A DNA stretch of 42,996 nucleotides from an uncultured Prevotella sp. (lineage in GTDB: Bacteria; Bacteroidota; Bacteroidia; Bacteroidales; Bacteroidaceae): NCBI GenBank assembly GCA_946998295.1, contig CAMPYS010000016.1, positions 1 to 42,996 on the forward strand, in the 5' to 3' direction. The translations under genes and the position numbers were made by a program. Shown in pieces: positions 16,511 to 24,829 of this stretch. Within the stretch, counting starts at the first letter, position 1. Each line of letters opens with the position of its first letter. Below the pieces are notes generated by a model. It worked only from the letters and a program-made list of their open reading frames with translations. It searched no databases and was not told the DNA's origin.

Positions 16511-16519
16511 ACAAAGGTA
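16511..16519 (-). promoter_or_regulatory. rbfA promoter -7 element
   Basis: On the minus strand TACCTTTGT matches TAnnTTTG exactly. It lies 32 bases upstream of the rbfA start and separates rbfA from the DUF4294-lpxH set. Confidence 0.5.
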
Positions 16520-16570
16520 ATTATATTTTTTTACTTATTAGTTCATTAAACATTTATATTATTTTTTATG

Positions 16571-17206
16571 CTATAATTGTCCAGCTTCAACCTGTAGCAC
16601 TATTCGCTCAATCAGCCTATCTTTCCCTTTAGGGTCATATTGTTTTTTTAGCGATGCTCCAAATATCCATGCAAACGCTTGATAAAAGGCAGCTTTTACA
16701 GGTCCAAGGAATGCTTGTATAAGCTCATAACTTGTGGAGTTAGTTTCTCTATCTATAAGTTTTATGAGTAGTTTCCCTTGTGAATAAGTTAGTTTTTTAA
16801 TACGCGGTGTATATTCCTTTTTAAGTCCTTTTTCAACAATTTTTATATGTTGTCTTTTTGCTTTTTTATTTGGTAATGTTTCTAAATATGCTCCTGTTTC
16901 TAATATGATTTGCCTACATTCTTTAGCAATAGGGAGTACCTTTTTTATATTATAAAGCAACCTATTATAAGCCATTCTCTCTTTGGCATCTTTAAATGTA
17001 AGCTCTGGAAAAATATAAATTTTATTTGTTCTAACATATTGTATACTATCATTACCAACTTTTACTTTACCAACATGTATCATTGGAACAAACGTTGGAG
17101 AATTTATATCTACTACTCTGTCTTCAGGATTTATATTATCTTGTGCCATTGATAACTGGCATATCATCATTACTATTAATAGTAAGTATAATCTGCAATT
17201 ATTCAT
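16571..17206 (-). CDS. DUF4294-family exported protein
   Basis: A 211-residue protein with a signal peptide (about 1-21, ending LSMAQ). The mature part contains RMAYNRLLYNIKKVLPIAKE, a basic helical middle, and LTYSQGKLLIKLIDRETNS, followed by FLGPVKAAFYQAFAWIFGAS. I recognise this as the Bacteroidetes DUF4294 family. Its biochemical role is unknown. It lies 21 bases behind lpxH and is the last gene of the Fe-S assembly protein-lpxH-DUF4294 set, which suggests an envelope-related role but does not prove it. Confidence 0.85.
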   Translation of the reverse strand: MNNCRLYLLLIVMMICQLSMAQDNINPEDRVVDINSPTFVPMIHVGKVKVGNDSIQYVRTNKIYIFPELTFKDAKERMAYNRLLYNIKKVLPIAKECRQIILETGAYLETLPNKKAKRQHIKIVEKGLKKEYTPRIKKLTYSQGKLLIKLIDRETNSTSYELIQAFLGPVKAAFYQAFAWIFGASLKKQYDPKGKDRLIERIVLQVEAGQL

Positions 17207-17227
17207 ATTAAAATTAAAAAAGATTTT

Positions 17228-17998
17228 TTAATCAGATAATTTACTATCTCCTTCAACATAATCTTCTAAAAATAGGTGTTCTCCATCAAATACTGCATAT
17301 GTAAATTGCCATATCCAATCACCTAATATTAACATACGGGTTGATTTGTTTATTTGCAAATCTAATTTTATATGCCTATGCCCATATATAAAGAAATCTA
17401 TGTCTTTATGAGTTTTAATATATTCTTTAGTGTATCGAACAAGATACTCGTTATCCTCTCCTAAATATGCCTTTTCTTTTCCATTAATTCTTTTCAATCT
17501 ACTTTTTTCTGCCCATTTTAATCCAAGTTGCATTCCCCACCAAGGATGAAAGAAGTTAAGTATTTTTTGGCAAATTCTATTATGAAATATTGTTCTTAAG
17601 ATTTTAAAACTTTTACTTGGATCTCCTAAACCATCACCATGCGCTAAATAGAAGACTTTATCGCCTATTTCTGTTGTTATTTCATGTTTATGAACAAGCA
17701 AACCACATTCTCTCTCTAAGTATCCGTATGTCCAAATATCATGGTTACCTATAAAAAAATGAATTTCTATTCCTAAATCTGTTAATTCTGATAGTTTGCC
17801 TAAAAATCGTGTATATCCTTTTGGTACAACATATTTATATTCATTCCAAAAGTCAAACATATCTCCTAAGAGGTAAATTGCTTCTGCCTTGTATTTTATG
17901 CTATCAAGAAAGTTTACTAATCTACGCTCATGAGTTCGTTTATGTTGTATTGCAAGCGAACCTAAATGTGCATCTGAAATAAAGTAAACATTCTTCAT
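17228..17998 (-). CDS. lpxH: UDP-2,3-diacylglucosamine diphosphatase
   Basis: A 256-residue calcineurin-like metallophosphoesterase of lipid A synthesis. It cleaves UDP-2,3-diacylglucosamine to lipid X and UMP at the inner membrane. The metal ligands are all visible in order: SDAHLG (8-13), GDMFDFW (45-51), GNHDIW (about 84-89), AHGDG (about 118-122) and YGHRH (about 203-207). The hydrophobic-aromatic insert after HGDG is typical of LpxH. It sits 12 bases after the Fe-S assembly gene and 21 before the DUF4294 gene. LpxH is the best reading; other members of the superfamily cannot be fully excluded by eye. Confidence 0.9.
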   Translation of the reverse strand: MKNVYFISDAHLGSLAIQHKRTHERRLVNFLDSIKYKAEAIYLLGDMFDFWNEYKYVVPKGYTRFLGKLSELTDLGIEIHFFIGNHDIWTYGYLERECGLLVHKHEITTEIGDKVFYLAHGDGLGDPSKSFKILRTIFHNRICQKILNFFHPWWGMQLGLKWAEKSRLKRINGKEKAYLGEDNEYLVRYTKEYIKTHKDIDFFIYGHRHIKLDLQINKSTRMLILGDWIWQFTYAVFDGEHLFLEDYVEGDSKLSD

Positions 17999-18010
17999 AT
18001 ATTTTAGTTT

Positions 18011-18331
18011 TTAGTCAAATCCTAATTCTACACGTGCTTCTTCAGACATCATGCTTTGATCCCATGCAGGTTCAAACACAAGATTTATATTTGCTTCCTT
18101 TATGCCTGTAATGCTTTCTATTTTTGTTCTTACATCTTCAAATATAAAATCTGCAGCTGGACAAGAAGGCGATGTAAATGTCATATCCATATCCAATACA
18201 CCATTATCGTGTAAGTCTATTTTGTATATCATTCCTAAATCATATATATTAACTGGAATTTCTGGATCATAAACAGTCTTTAGCACTTCCACTATATCAC
18301 TTTCAATTTTGTTTTTTTCTTCTTGTGTCAT
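18011..18331 (-). CDS. MIP18/DUF59-family iron-sulfur assembly protein (SufT-like)
   Basis: A 106-residue protein of the MIP18 fold. It starts IVEVLKTVYDPEIPVNIYDLG and has the conserved Cys in SPSCPAADF, followed by EPAWDQSMMSEEARVELGFD at the C terminus. The family helps deliver Fe-S clusters to target proteins in the cytoplasm. No other suf gene is in the window; its partners here are lpxH and a DUF4294 gene. No clear TAnnTTTG promoter is seen upstream. Confidence 0.9.
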   Translation of the reverse strand: MTQEEKNKIESDIVEVLKTVYDPEIPVNIYDLGMIYKIDLHDNGVLDMDMTFTSPSCPAADFIFEDVRTKIESITGIKEANINLVFEPAWDQSMMSEEARVELGFD

Positions 18332-18449
18332 AGTCTGTTTAATAAGTTATTATATGCAATATTCGTAAATTTTATTTGATTATGCAAGTATTTGATATAA
18401 GAATTTAGAAAAGATAGCACATACTTTATAATAGGGAAAATATTTTACG

Positions 18450-18458
18450 TAAATTTGC
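18450..18458 (+). promoter_or_regulatory. pncB promoter -7 element
   Basis: TAAATTTGC matches the Bacteroidetes -7 element exactly, 46 bases before the pncB start. The -33 region holds only TTT at a longer spacing (22 bases). Confidence 0.55.
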
Positions 18459-18504
18459 AATTATACAAATACCTATTAATGCTATTAAGTAGAATATAGT
18501 TATT

Positions 18505-19725
18505 ATGCAACAAATTATCAATCATTTTACGGATAACGATGCTTATACATTTAGCTGTCAATATTATGTGTTACAAACTTATCCACGTTCAGAAGTAGAA
18601 TATACTTTTTATGATAGAAATAACACTGTATATCCTATTGGTTTTGCAAAACTCATTAGTGAGCAATTAGACTACATGCGTAACATTTGCATAACAGAGG
18701 AGGAAATTGCCTTTATGAAGCGTAGAATGTATTACCTGCCAGAATGGTATTTTACTTTTTTAAGAGGTTATCGTTTTAATCCAAATGAAGTTAATATTTC
18801 TCAAACAAACGAAGGACAATTATCTATTACTATACGAGGAAAATGGTATTCTACTATTATGTGGGAAATGCCTATTTTAAGTATTGTATCAGAGTTAATG
18901 CATATAGTAAATGGTGATATTAATAAGTATGACCTTGAAAAAGAAAAAGAAAAATGTAAATATAAAACATATTTATTCCTTAATAATGGTCTCATATTAG
19001 GAGATATGGGGACAAGACGACGTATATCGTTTTCACACCATAACATGGTAATTAGTGCTATGAAAGAAGTTTATGAACAAGGTGGATATAAGGATAAATA
19101 TGGTTTTCATGCATGGTCAGGAAAATTAACAGGTACTAGTAATGTTTATCTTGCGATGAAACATGATTTGTTGGCAATAGGTACAATGAGCCATCAACTA
19201 ATCGAGTTTGAAGAAAATGTTAGTGGTGTATTTGAATGCAACTTCAATGTCATGAAAAAATTTAGCGATGTATATGATGGGGATAATGGTATATATCTAT
19301 ATGATTGTTTTGGAGATAAAGTATTCTTTGGTAATTTATCAAAGCGTATGGCAATGATGTTTACAGGTCTTCGTGTTGACAGTGGCAATGAAGAAGAACA
19401 GATAGAAAAAATAATTAATAAATATAAATCGTTGGGAATCGATCCTTCTACTAAACAAGTTGTTTTTAGTAATGGACTGAATATCGATCGAGCTATACAA
19501 CTTCATAAGTATGTAAATGGACGTGTTAAGGATAGTTATGGAGTTGGAACATTCCTTACTTGTGATGTTACAGGGGTAAAACCAATGAATATTGTTATAA
19601 AATTAACTCGTATGCGTATAACAGAAAAGCGAGAATGGCACGATTGTGTTAAGCTCTCTTGTGATGAAGGAAAACAAATAGGTAACCCTGAAAAATGTAA
19701 TTACTTAATCAACTTACTAAAATAG
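18505..19725 (+). CDS. pncB: nicotinate phosphoribosyltransferase
   Basis: A 406-residue cytoplasmic enzyme of NAD salvage: nicotinate + PRPP + ATP to nicotinate mononucleotide. The N terminus (TDNDAYTFSCQYYVLQTYP) matches the NAPRTase N-terminal domain. The central block FHAWSGKLTGTSNVYLAMKH, followed by AIGTMSHQ, and the later FSNGLNIDRAIQLHKY and YGVGTFLTCDV match the phosphate-binding and substrate loops. Length is typical. It is the only plus-strand gene in this part of the window and converges on rnc, sharing a terminator that overlaps its own stop codon. Confidence 0.95.
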   Translation: MQQIINHFTDNDAYTFSCQYYVLQTYPRSEVEYTFYDRNNTVYPIGFAKLISEQLDYMRNICITEEEIAFMKRRMYYLPEWYFTFLRGYRFNPNEVNISQTNEGQLSITIRGKWYSTIMWEMPILSIVSELMHIVNGDINKYDLEKEKEKCKYKTYLFLNNGLILGDMGTRRRISFSHHNMVISAMKEVYEQGGYKDKYGFHAWSGKLTGTSNVYLAMKHDLLAIGTMSHQLIEFEENVSGVFECNFNVMKKFSDVYDGDNGIYLYDCFGDKVFFGNLSKRMAMMFTGLRVDSGNEEEQIEKIINKYKSLGIDPSTKQVVFSNGLNIDRAIQLHKYVNGRVKDSYGVGTFLTCDVTGVKPMNIVIKLTRMRITEKREWHDCVKLSCDEGKQIGNPEKCNYLINLLK

Positions 19726-19748
19726 TTTCTTTGTAAGTTGATTAAGTA
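19702..19748. terminator. shared bidirectional terminator overlapping the 3' end of pncB
   Basis: A perfect 16-bp inverted repeat (TACTTAATCAACTTAC at 19702-19717, complement at 19733-19748) with a 15-base loop that contains the pncB stop codon (19723-19725). It lies 3 bases before the rnc stop at 19751, so it ends both converging transcripts. The left arm encodes the last pncB residues. Confidence 0.75.
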
Positions 19749-19750
19749 AA

Positions 19751-20551
19751 TTAGCTTATTTCTTTATCATTAAGTATACGATTTTCTTTTGCAGCTAATA
19801 GCTGTTTTACAAATTGACTATTGCTACGTATTCGGATTAGTGCGTGGTGTGCAGCATCTTGATGACTTTCTTTTTTTGAATAACCATAGCCTTCGCCACA
19901 ATTTACACCCTCTATTATAGTTTTAAATTTAAATGTAGGACTACCATCACTATCGGTATTATTTTCTACTAACACAAATTCGATTTTAAGTTTATTCTTT
20001 TGTGCCCACTCTAATATTCTAGACTTAAAATTAACCTCTTTGTGAGCTATTTTATCAAGATTAATTCGATTACCTAATATTTGCTTTTTTATGAAATACA
20101 TACATGCCATGTATCCATGATCAAGGTATAATGCACCGACTAATGCCTCAAAAGCATTTCCTGCCAAATAGCTATTATGTGCAGCAATACTATTACTATT
20201 AGATAGTATCAACTTATTTATTCCTAAGTCTTTAGACAACCTGTTTAGTGTTTCTCTCTGAACTATCTTTGAGCGTGTATTGGTAAGAAATCCCTCTCTT
20301 TTGCCCTGGAAATAGTTAAAGACTATATCTCCAACTACCGCATCTAAAATAGCATCTCCAAGAAACTCTAATCTCTCATTATTTATTAGTTTACCTTTAT
20401 TGTTGCGTCGAGAGACACTTTTATGTAGTAATGCAGTCTTGTAAAGTTCTATATTATGTGGTAGTTTACCTATTATGTTATATAAAGAGAGGTAAAGCTC
20501 TTTATCCTTTCGAAATGGGAGCTTTACTCTATCTATTATCTTATTCAACAT
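19751..20551 (-). CDS. rnc: ribonuclease III
   Basis: A 266-residue double-strand-specific endoribonuclease for rRNA maturation and mRNA decay. The signature NNERLEFLGDAILD (57-70) gives the first acidic cluster, and AGNAFEALVGALYLD (130-144) the second. At the E. coli Asp114 position there is Asn132, while Glu135 (E. coli Glu117) is kept. This may be normal for the phylum, but I cannot check. The C-terminal dsRBD runs from about 175 to 250 (KSRILEWAQKNKLKIEF, then SKKESHQDAAHHALIRI). Its start overlaps the fabF stop by 11 bases, so the genes are coupled. Confidence 0.95.
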   Translation of the reverse strand: MLNKIIDRVKLPFRKDKELYLSLYNIIGKLPHNIELYKTALLHKSVSRRNNKGKLINNERLEFLGDAILDAVVGDIVFNYFQGKREGFLTNTRSKIVQRETLNRLSKDLGINKLILSNSNSIAAHNSYLAGNAFEALVGALYLDHGYMACMYFIKKQILGNRINLDKIAHKEVNFKSRILEWAQKNKLKIEFVLVENNTDSDGSPTFKFKTIIEGVNCGEGYGYSKKESHQDAAHHALIRIRSNSQFVKQLLAAKENRILNDKEIS

Positions 20552-21803
20552 ATTTCTTAAATACTACACAAGCATTATGTCCTCCAAAGCCAAAAGTATT
20601 GCTAAGGGCTGCATTTATTTTACGTTTTTGGGCTTTATTAAATGTAAAATTGAGGTTATAGTCTATATTTTCATCTTTATCTTCCTCATCATGATTAATT
20701 GTAGGAGGAACTATTCCATCTCGTATAGACAATATACATGCCATAGCTTCTACTGCCCCTGCTGCTCCGAGTAGATGTCCTGTCATACTTTTAGTTGATG
20801 ATATATTTAGCTTATATGCATTCTCTCCAAATAGCTTAATTATTGCTTTAGCTTCTGATATATCTCCAACAGGTGTTGATGTTCCGTGTACATTAATATA
20901 GTCTATGTCTGATGTTTGTAATCCAGCATCCTTTAAAGCTGCTTTCATCACTAAATTAGCCCCTAAGCCCTCAGGGTGTGAAGCTGTAATATGGTAGGCA
21001 TCTGCAGAGGCACCTTCACCTACAAATTCTGCGTATATTTTTGCTCCACGTGCTTTAGCATGTTCAAGCTCTTCTAAAACAATACATCCTGCTCCTTCGC
21101 CTATTACAAATCCGTCACGTGTTGCAGAGAAAGGACGAGATGCATGTTCAGGGTCATCATTTCTTGTAGAAAGTGCGTGCATTGCATTAAATCCACCTAC
21201 ACCACCAGGTGTTATAGCAGCTTCTGCACCACCTGAAATCATCATGTCTGCCTTACCAAGACGTATTAAGTTGAAAGCAGTTGCAAGGGCATGTGTTGAA
21301 GAAGCACAGGCAGATGTTGTAGTAAAGTTTGGTCCATGAAATCCATATTTAATACTTATATGACCTGATGCTATATCAGCAATCATTTTAGGAATAAAGA
21401 AAGGACTAAATTTTGGGCCGTTTTCTTTATGTGTAGTATAGTAGCCTATCTCTTCTTCAAAAGTTTTAATACCACCTATTCCTACTCCATATATAACTCC
21501 TATTCTATTTTTATCTGCTGATTCTAAATCTATACCACAGTCATTTACACCTTGTATGGCACTTATTATGGCTAGTTGAGTATAACGGTCTAACTTTCTA
21601 GCTTCTTTACGATCTATAAAATCGTTTATATTTAGATTCTTTATTTCACATGCAAATTTTGTTTTAAAATCTGTTGTATCGAAATGAGTGATAGGAGCTG
21701 CACTACTTTTTCCTTCTATCATTGATTTCCAAGTCTCTTCAGCTGAATTGCCTAAAGGAGTAACTGCGCCAAGACCTGTTACTACTACTCTTTTTAATTC
21801 CAT
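20541..21803 (-). CDS. fabF: beta-ketoacyl-ACP synthase II
   Basis: A 420-residue condensing enzyme that elongates acyl-ACP with malonyl-ACP in fatty acid synthesis. The catalytic triad is intact, numbered from the chosen start: Cys166 in SACASS, His306 in NVHGTSTPVGD, His343 in TGHLLGAAG. I start at 21803 (MELKRVVVTGLGAVTPLGNS) rather than seven codons upstream because this gives the standard N terminus. The gene overlaps rnc by 11 bases and follows acpP after a 264-bp spacer with inverted repeats. I find no TAnnTTTG promoter directly upstream, so read-through from acpP is likely. Confidence 0.95.
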   Translation of the reverse strand: MELKRVVVTGLGAVTPLGNSAEETWKSMIEGKSSAAPITHFDTTDFKTKFACEIKNLNINDFIDRKEARKLDRYTQLAIISAIQGVNDCGIDLESADKNRIGVIYGVGIGGIKTFEEEIGYYTTHKENGPKFSPFFIPKMIADIASGHISIKYGFHGPNFTTTSACASSTHALATAFNLIRLGKADMMISGGAEAAITPGGVGGFNAMHALSTRNDDPEHASRPFSATRDGFVIGEGAGCIVLEELEHAKARGAKIYAEFVGEGASADAYHITASHPEGLGANLVMKAALKDAGLQTSDIDYINVHGTSTPVGDISEAKAIIKLFGENAYKLNISSTKSMTGHLLGAAGAVEAMACILSIRDGIVPPTINHDEEDKDENIDYNLNFTFNKAQKRKINAALSNTFGFGGHNACVVFKKYVE

Positions 21804-21868
21804 AAATTTACAATTTAAATTCATTATTATTGTCTTGAAATATATATATTCAAAACAAAAAATACATT

Positions 21869-22060
21869 AAGGGGTTAAGCTAATGTTCTAAATACAGTAT
21901 CTCAATATAAGGCGAGACATGACATAAAAACTATTGGCTTAACTCCTTGCAGTTCTTATACCATTACTATTTTCTTACACAAGAACTCAGCATGATATAA
22001 ATTTAGTTGTCGAAGATTTTTTAGTAAGTAGTTCAGAAATAGTCCTACTTAAGTTTTTTT
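21869..22060 (+). ncRNA. candidate structured RNA in the acpP-fabF spacer
   Basis: Three nested or consecutive inverted repeats fill this spacer. P1 pairs AAGGGGTTAAGCTAAT (21869-21884) with ATTGGCTTAACTCCTT (21933-21948): all 16 pairs form on the plus strand if two G-U pairs are counted, but the minus strand has two A-C mismatches. P2 pairs AGTTCTT (21951-21957) with AAGAACT (21981-21987). P3 pairs TAAGTAG (22025-22031) with CTACTTA (22045-22051) and is followed on the plus strand by seven Ts. Both the G-U pairs and the T tract point to a plus-strand RNA, antisense to the flanking genes. No matching plus promoter is visible, so a processed element of the acpP-fabF mRNA is the alternative. 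Confidence 0.3.
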
Positions 22061-22067
22061 AGTAGTT

Positions 22068-22304
22068 TTATTTAGCGTTCTCTTCAACGTATGAAATTGC
22101 ATCACCTACTGTGGCAATTTTTTCAGCTTTATCGTCTGGAATTGATATACCAAATTCTTTTTCAAATTCCATAATAAGCTCTACTGTATCCAAAGAGTCA
22201 GCACCGAGATCATTTGTGAAACTTGCTTCAGGTTTTACTTCTGCTTCATCAACACCAAGTTTATCTACGATAATTGCTTTTACTTTTGCTTCAATTTCTG
22301 ACAT
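22068..22304 (-). CDS. acpP: acyl carrier protein
   Basis: A 78-residue acidic helical carrier protein for fatty acid synthesis. The phosphopantetheine attachment site is Ser37 in LGADSLDTVEL, and length and flanking helices are standard. It lies upstream of fabF on the same strand, the common acpP-fabF order, though here with an unusually long 264-bp spacer. Confidence 0.97.
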   Translation of the reverse strand: MSEIEAKVKAIIVDKLGVDEAEVKPEASFTNDLGADSLDTVELIMEFEKEFGISIPDDKAEKIATVGDAISYVEENAK

Positions 22305-22354
22305 AATTGTACGTTTTTAAATGTTTATTATACTTTAAAATATAAAATTTTGCT

Positions 22355-22386
22355 GCAAAGTAAAGATATTTTTTTAAGCTATGCAA
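22355..22386 (-). promoter_or_regulatory. acpP promoter
   Basis: On the minus strand TTACTTTGC (22363-22355) matches TAnnTTTGC at all but one base, with TTG (22386-22384) 20 bases upstream. It lies 51 bases before the acpP start. Confidence 0.5.
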
Positions 22387-22485
22387 GTTTTTTTATCAAA
22401 AACACACATTTTGTTGCACATATATTATAATACTGTGCAATATTTTATATAATAAATATAATATTTTTAGTTAGTTATACATATA

Positions 22486-22531
22486 AAGGACTTTCTAATA
22501 GTACTTAATTTGTTGCTAATAGAAAGTCCTT
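22486..22531. terminator. terminator behind sucD
   Basis: An inverted repeat, AAGGACTTTCTA (22486-22497) with its exact complement at 22520-22531, extends by three more pairs after one mismatch; the loop is 14 bases. It lies 41 bases after the sucD stop on the minus strand. T residues behind it are sparse. Confidence 0.65.
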
Positions 22532-22572
22532 AGTAATTATTTTATCTAATTTATAGTTTTAGAAAAAGTTAC

Positions 22573-23445
22573 TTATTTGCCTAATTTCTTTTTAAGTAAT
22601 GTAGGAATTTCTTGAGTTTCTCTTGCTACAGGTACTCCTGCAGCTTCAAAAGCTGCAACTTTCTCTGCTGCTGTTCCTGAACCACTTGAAATTATAGCAC
22701 CTGCATGTCCCATTTGCTTTCCTTTTGGAGCTTCACGTCCTGAGATGAAAGCTACTACAGGTTTTGTTACGTGTTCTTTTATGAATTGGGCAGCCCTTTC
22801 TTCAGCGTCTCCTCCTATTTCTCCTATTATAGCTACACTATCAGTTTCTGGGTCGTTTTGGAACATTTCTAACAGATCTTGGAAATAAAGACCTACTATA
22901 GGATCTCCTCCTACACCAATTGCGGATGATTGACCCATTCCTGCAGCCGTTAATTCAGCTACTACTTGATATGTAAGAGTACCGCTTCTACTTATAACGC
23001 CTGTATGTCCTTTTCTGAAAATATTTGTTGGCATGATTCCAACCATACTTTCATCTGGTGATATTAATCCTGGACAGTTAGGACCAATGAGTTGTGCTCC
23101 TTTAGTTTGTATATAACGATAAGCTTGAACTACATCTAATGTAGGAACTCCTTCTGTTATACAAATAATAAGTTTAACACCTGCATCAGCTGCTTCTAAC
23201 ATTGCATCTTTAGCAAATGCAGCTGGAACGAATATTACAGAGGTATTAGCATTTGTTGCTTTTACTGCTTCTGCAACAGTATTAAATACAGGTATACCAG
23301 AAACTTCTTGACCACCTTTACCTGGTGAAGTACCACCTACAACGTTGGTACCATATTCTTTCATTTTTGTAGCGTGAAAACTACCATCACGACCTGTTAT
23401 GCCTTGAACTATAAGTCGTGTTTTTTTATTTATTAAAATACTCAT
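22573..23445 (-). CDS. sucD: succinate-CoA ligase, alpha subunit
   Basis: A 290-residue subunit that binds CoA and carries the phosphohistidine. TGRDGSFHATKMKEYGTNVV is the CoA-binding Rossmann start. GPNCPGLISP (121-130) and the active His247 in QMGHAGAIISSGSGTA match the family. With SucC it converts succinyl-CoA + ADP + Pi to succinate + ATP. It follows sucC by 27 bases and ends before a hairpin terminator. Confidence 0.97.
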   Translation of the reverse strand: MSILINKKTRLIVQGITGRDGSFHATKMKEYGTNVVGGTSPGKGGQEVSGIPVFNTVAEAVKATNANTSVIFVPAAFAKDAMLEAADAGVKLIICITEGVPTLDVVQAYRYIQTKGAQLIGPNCPGLISPDESMVGIMPTNIFRKGHTGVISRSGTLTYQVVAELTAAGMGQSSAIGVGGDPIVGLYFQDLLEMFQNDPETDSVAIIGEIGGDAEERAAQFIKEHVTKPVVAFISGREAPKGKQMGHAGAIISSGSGTAAEKVAAFEAAGVPVARETQEIPTLLKKKLGK

Positions 23446-23472
23446 TGCTTTACAAAGTTTTTAATCGATAAT

Positions 23473-24606
23473 TTATTTGCATAAATCTACTGCCATGTGT
23501 CCAGCTTCACTCATAGTTGTAGCTACATGGAACTTAGTTCCCTTGAGTAGTTCACGACCCTCTGCTTCGTTTGTTCCAGTAAGACGGATAACGATAGGCA
23601 TATTAGTGTTTATTAGTTTGAATGCTTCTATAAGACCCTTTGCAACGTCATCGCAACGAGTTATACCACCAAATATATTAATCAATACTATCTTAACATG
23701 TTTGTCAGATAATAGTAATTTCATTGCTTCAACAATTTTTGTTGGATTAGAGCTACCACCAATATCTAGGAAGTTAGCAGGGTTACCTCCATATAGCTTT
23801 ATCATATCCATTGTAGCCATTGCTAAGCCTGCTCCGTTTACCATACATCCTATTTCACCACCGAGGTTAACATAGCTAAATCCTTTTTCTTTAGCTGCCT
23901 GTTCTTTCTTTTCCTCTTCTGTAGGCTCAAATTTTTCAAGAACATCTGGATGACGGAATAAAGCATTGTTATCAAATGTCATTTTTGCGTCAATAGCAAC
24001 AACTTTGTCATCATTAGTAATTACTAATGGATTAATTTCTGCTAAAGAAGCATCTTTTTCGCAGAATAAGCGATAAAGGTTTTTGAACAAAGGAACAGCT
24101 TGTTTTACATACTTCATATCGTCAAACAAAATAAATGCTGCTTGGCGAGCTTTAAAGTCTGTAAGACCAACAGCAGGGTCAATAGGTAGTTTAACTATTT
24201 TCTCTGGTGTTTCTTTAGCTACAGTTTCAATGTCCATTCCACCTGCGCGACTTAACATAAAGATTGCGCTTTTTGTTTTACGGTCTGGCAGTATACTCAT
24301 ATAGAACTCTGATTTAATATCGAGAGCTTCGCATACGAGTACTCTGTCTACAATGAAGCCTTTAATATTCATTCCAAGAATGTTACCTGCATGTGTGCGT
24401 ACCTCGTCGATATTCTTTGCGAGTTTTACTCCACCTGCTTTTCCTCGTCCACCTGTATGTACTTGTGCTTTAACAACAACAAGTCCAACGTTCAATTTCT
24501 CGTATGCAGCAACAGCTTCATCTACTGTACGGCAGACCATACCACGCTGTACGGGAATCCCATAGTTTGCAAAAAACTCTTTTGCTTGGTATTCATGAAC
24601 TTTCAT
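23473..24606 (-). CDS. sucC: succinate-CoA ligase, beta subunit
   Basis: A 377-residue ATP-grasp subunit. It begins MKVHEYQAKEFFANYGIPVQ, continues KAQVHTGGRGKAGGVKLAKN (nucleotide binding), and has AEINPLVIT, LDIGGSSNP and NIFGGITRCDDVAKG, all diagnostic. It pairs with SucD, 27 bases downstream. Its own promoter is at 24712-24720, behind the korAB terminator, so the KorAB and SucCD units are adjacent but appear separately transcribed. Confidence 0.97.
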   Translation of the reverse strand: MKVHEYQAKEFFANYGIPVQRGMVCRTVDEAVAAYEKLNVGLVVVKAQVHTGGRGKAGGVKLAKNIDEVRTHAGNILGMNIKGFIVDRVLVCEALDIKSEFYMSILPDRKTKSAIFMLSRAGGMDIETVAKETPEKIVKLPIDPAVGLTDFKARQAAFILFDDMKYVKQAVPLFKNLYRLFCEKDASLAEINPLVITNDDKVVAIDAKMTFDNNALFRHPDVLEKFEPTEEEKKEQAAKEKGFSYVNLGGEIGCMVNGAGLAMATMDMIKLYGGNPANFLDIGGSSNPTKIVEAMKLLLSDKHVKIVLINIFGGITRCDDVAKGLIEAFKLINTNMPIVIRLTGTNEAEGRELLKGTKFHVATTMSEAGHMAVDLCK

Positions 24607-24711
24607 AGTAAATGTAATTAGTTTTTATATCTTTATATAGATAGTTATTTTGTTCTTTTTTTATTTTTAATTTTAGATATTAGTATTGGAGATATATTAT
24701 ACCATACGATG

Positions 24712-24720
24712 GCAAATTTA
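24712..24720 (-). promoter_or_regulatory. sucCD promoter -7 element
   Basis: On the minus strand TAAATTTGC is an exact match to the Bacteroidetes -7 element, giving a leader of about 97 bases before sucC. A similar sequence occurs at 28481-28508. Confidence 0.55.
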
Positions 24721-24763
24721 CAAAAATATATTTGTTTATAGAAATTCTTTTTAATAAAAAAGC

Positions 24764-24799
24764 GAGGACATTTTTATAAATATATCTAAAAGTGTCCTC
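24764..24799 (-). terminator. intrinsic terminator behind korAB
   Basis: The stem GAGGACA/TGTCCTC (24764-24770, 24793-24799) is extended inward by A-T pairs with one bulge. On the minus strand it runs into a T-rich tract, so it is correctly oriented to end korAB transcription, 31 bases after the korB stop. Confidence 0.75.
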
Positions 24800-24829
24800 T
24801 GCATTATTTTTATAAATCTACAATATTCT

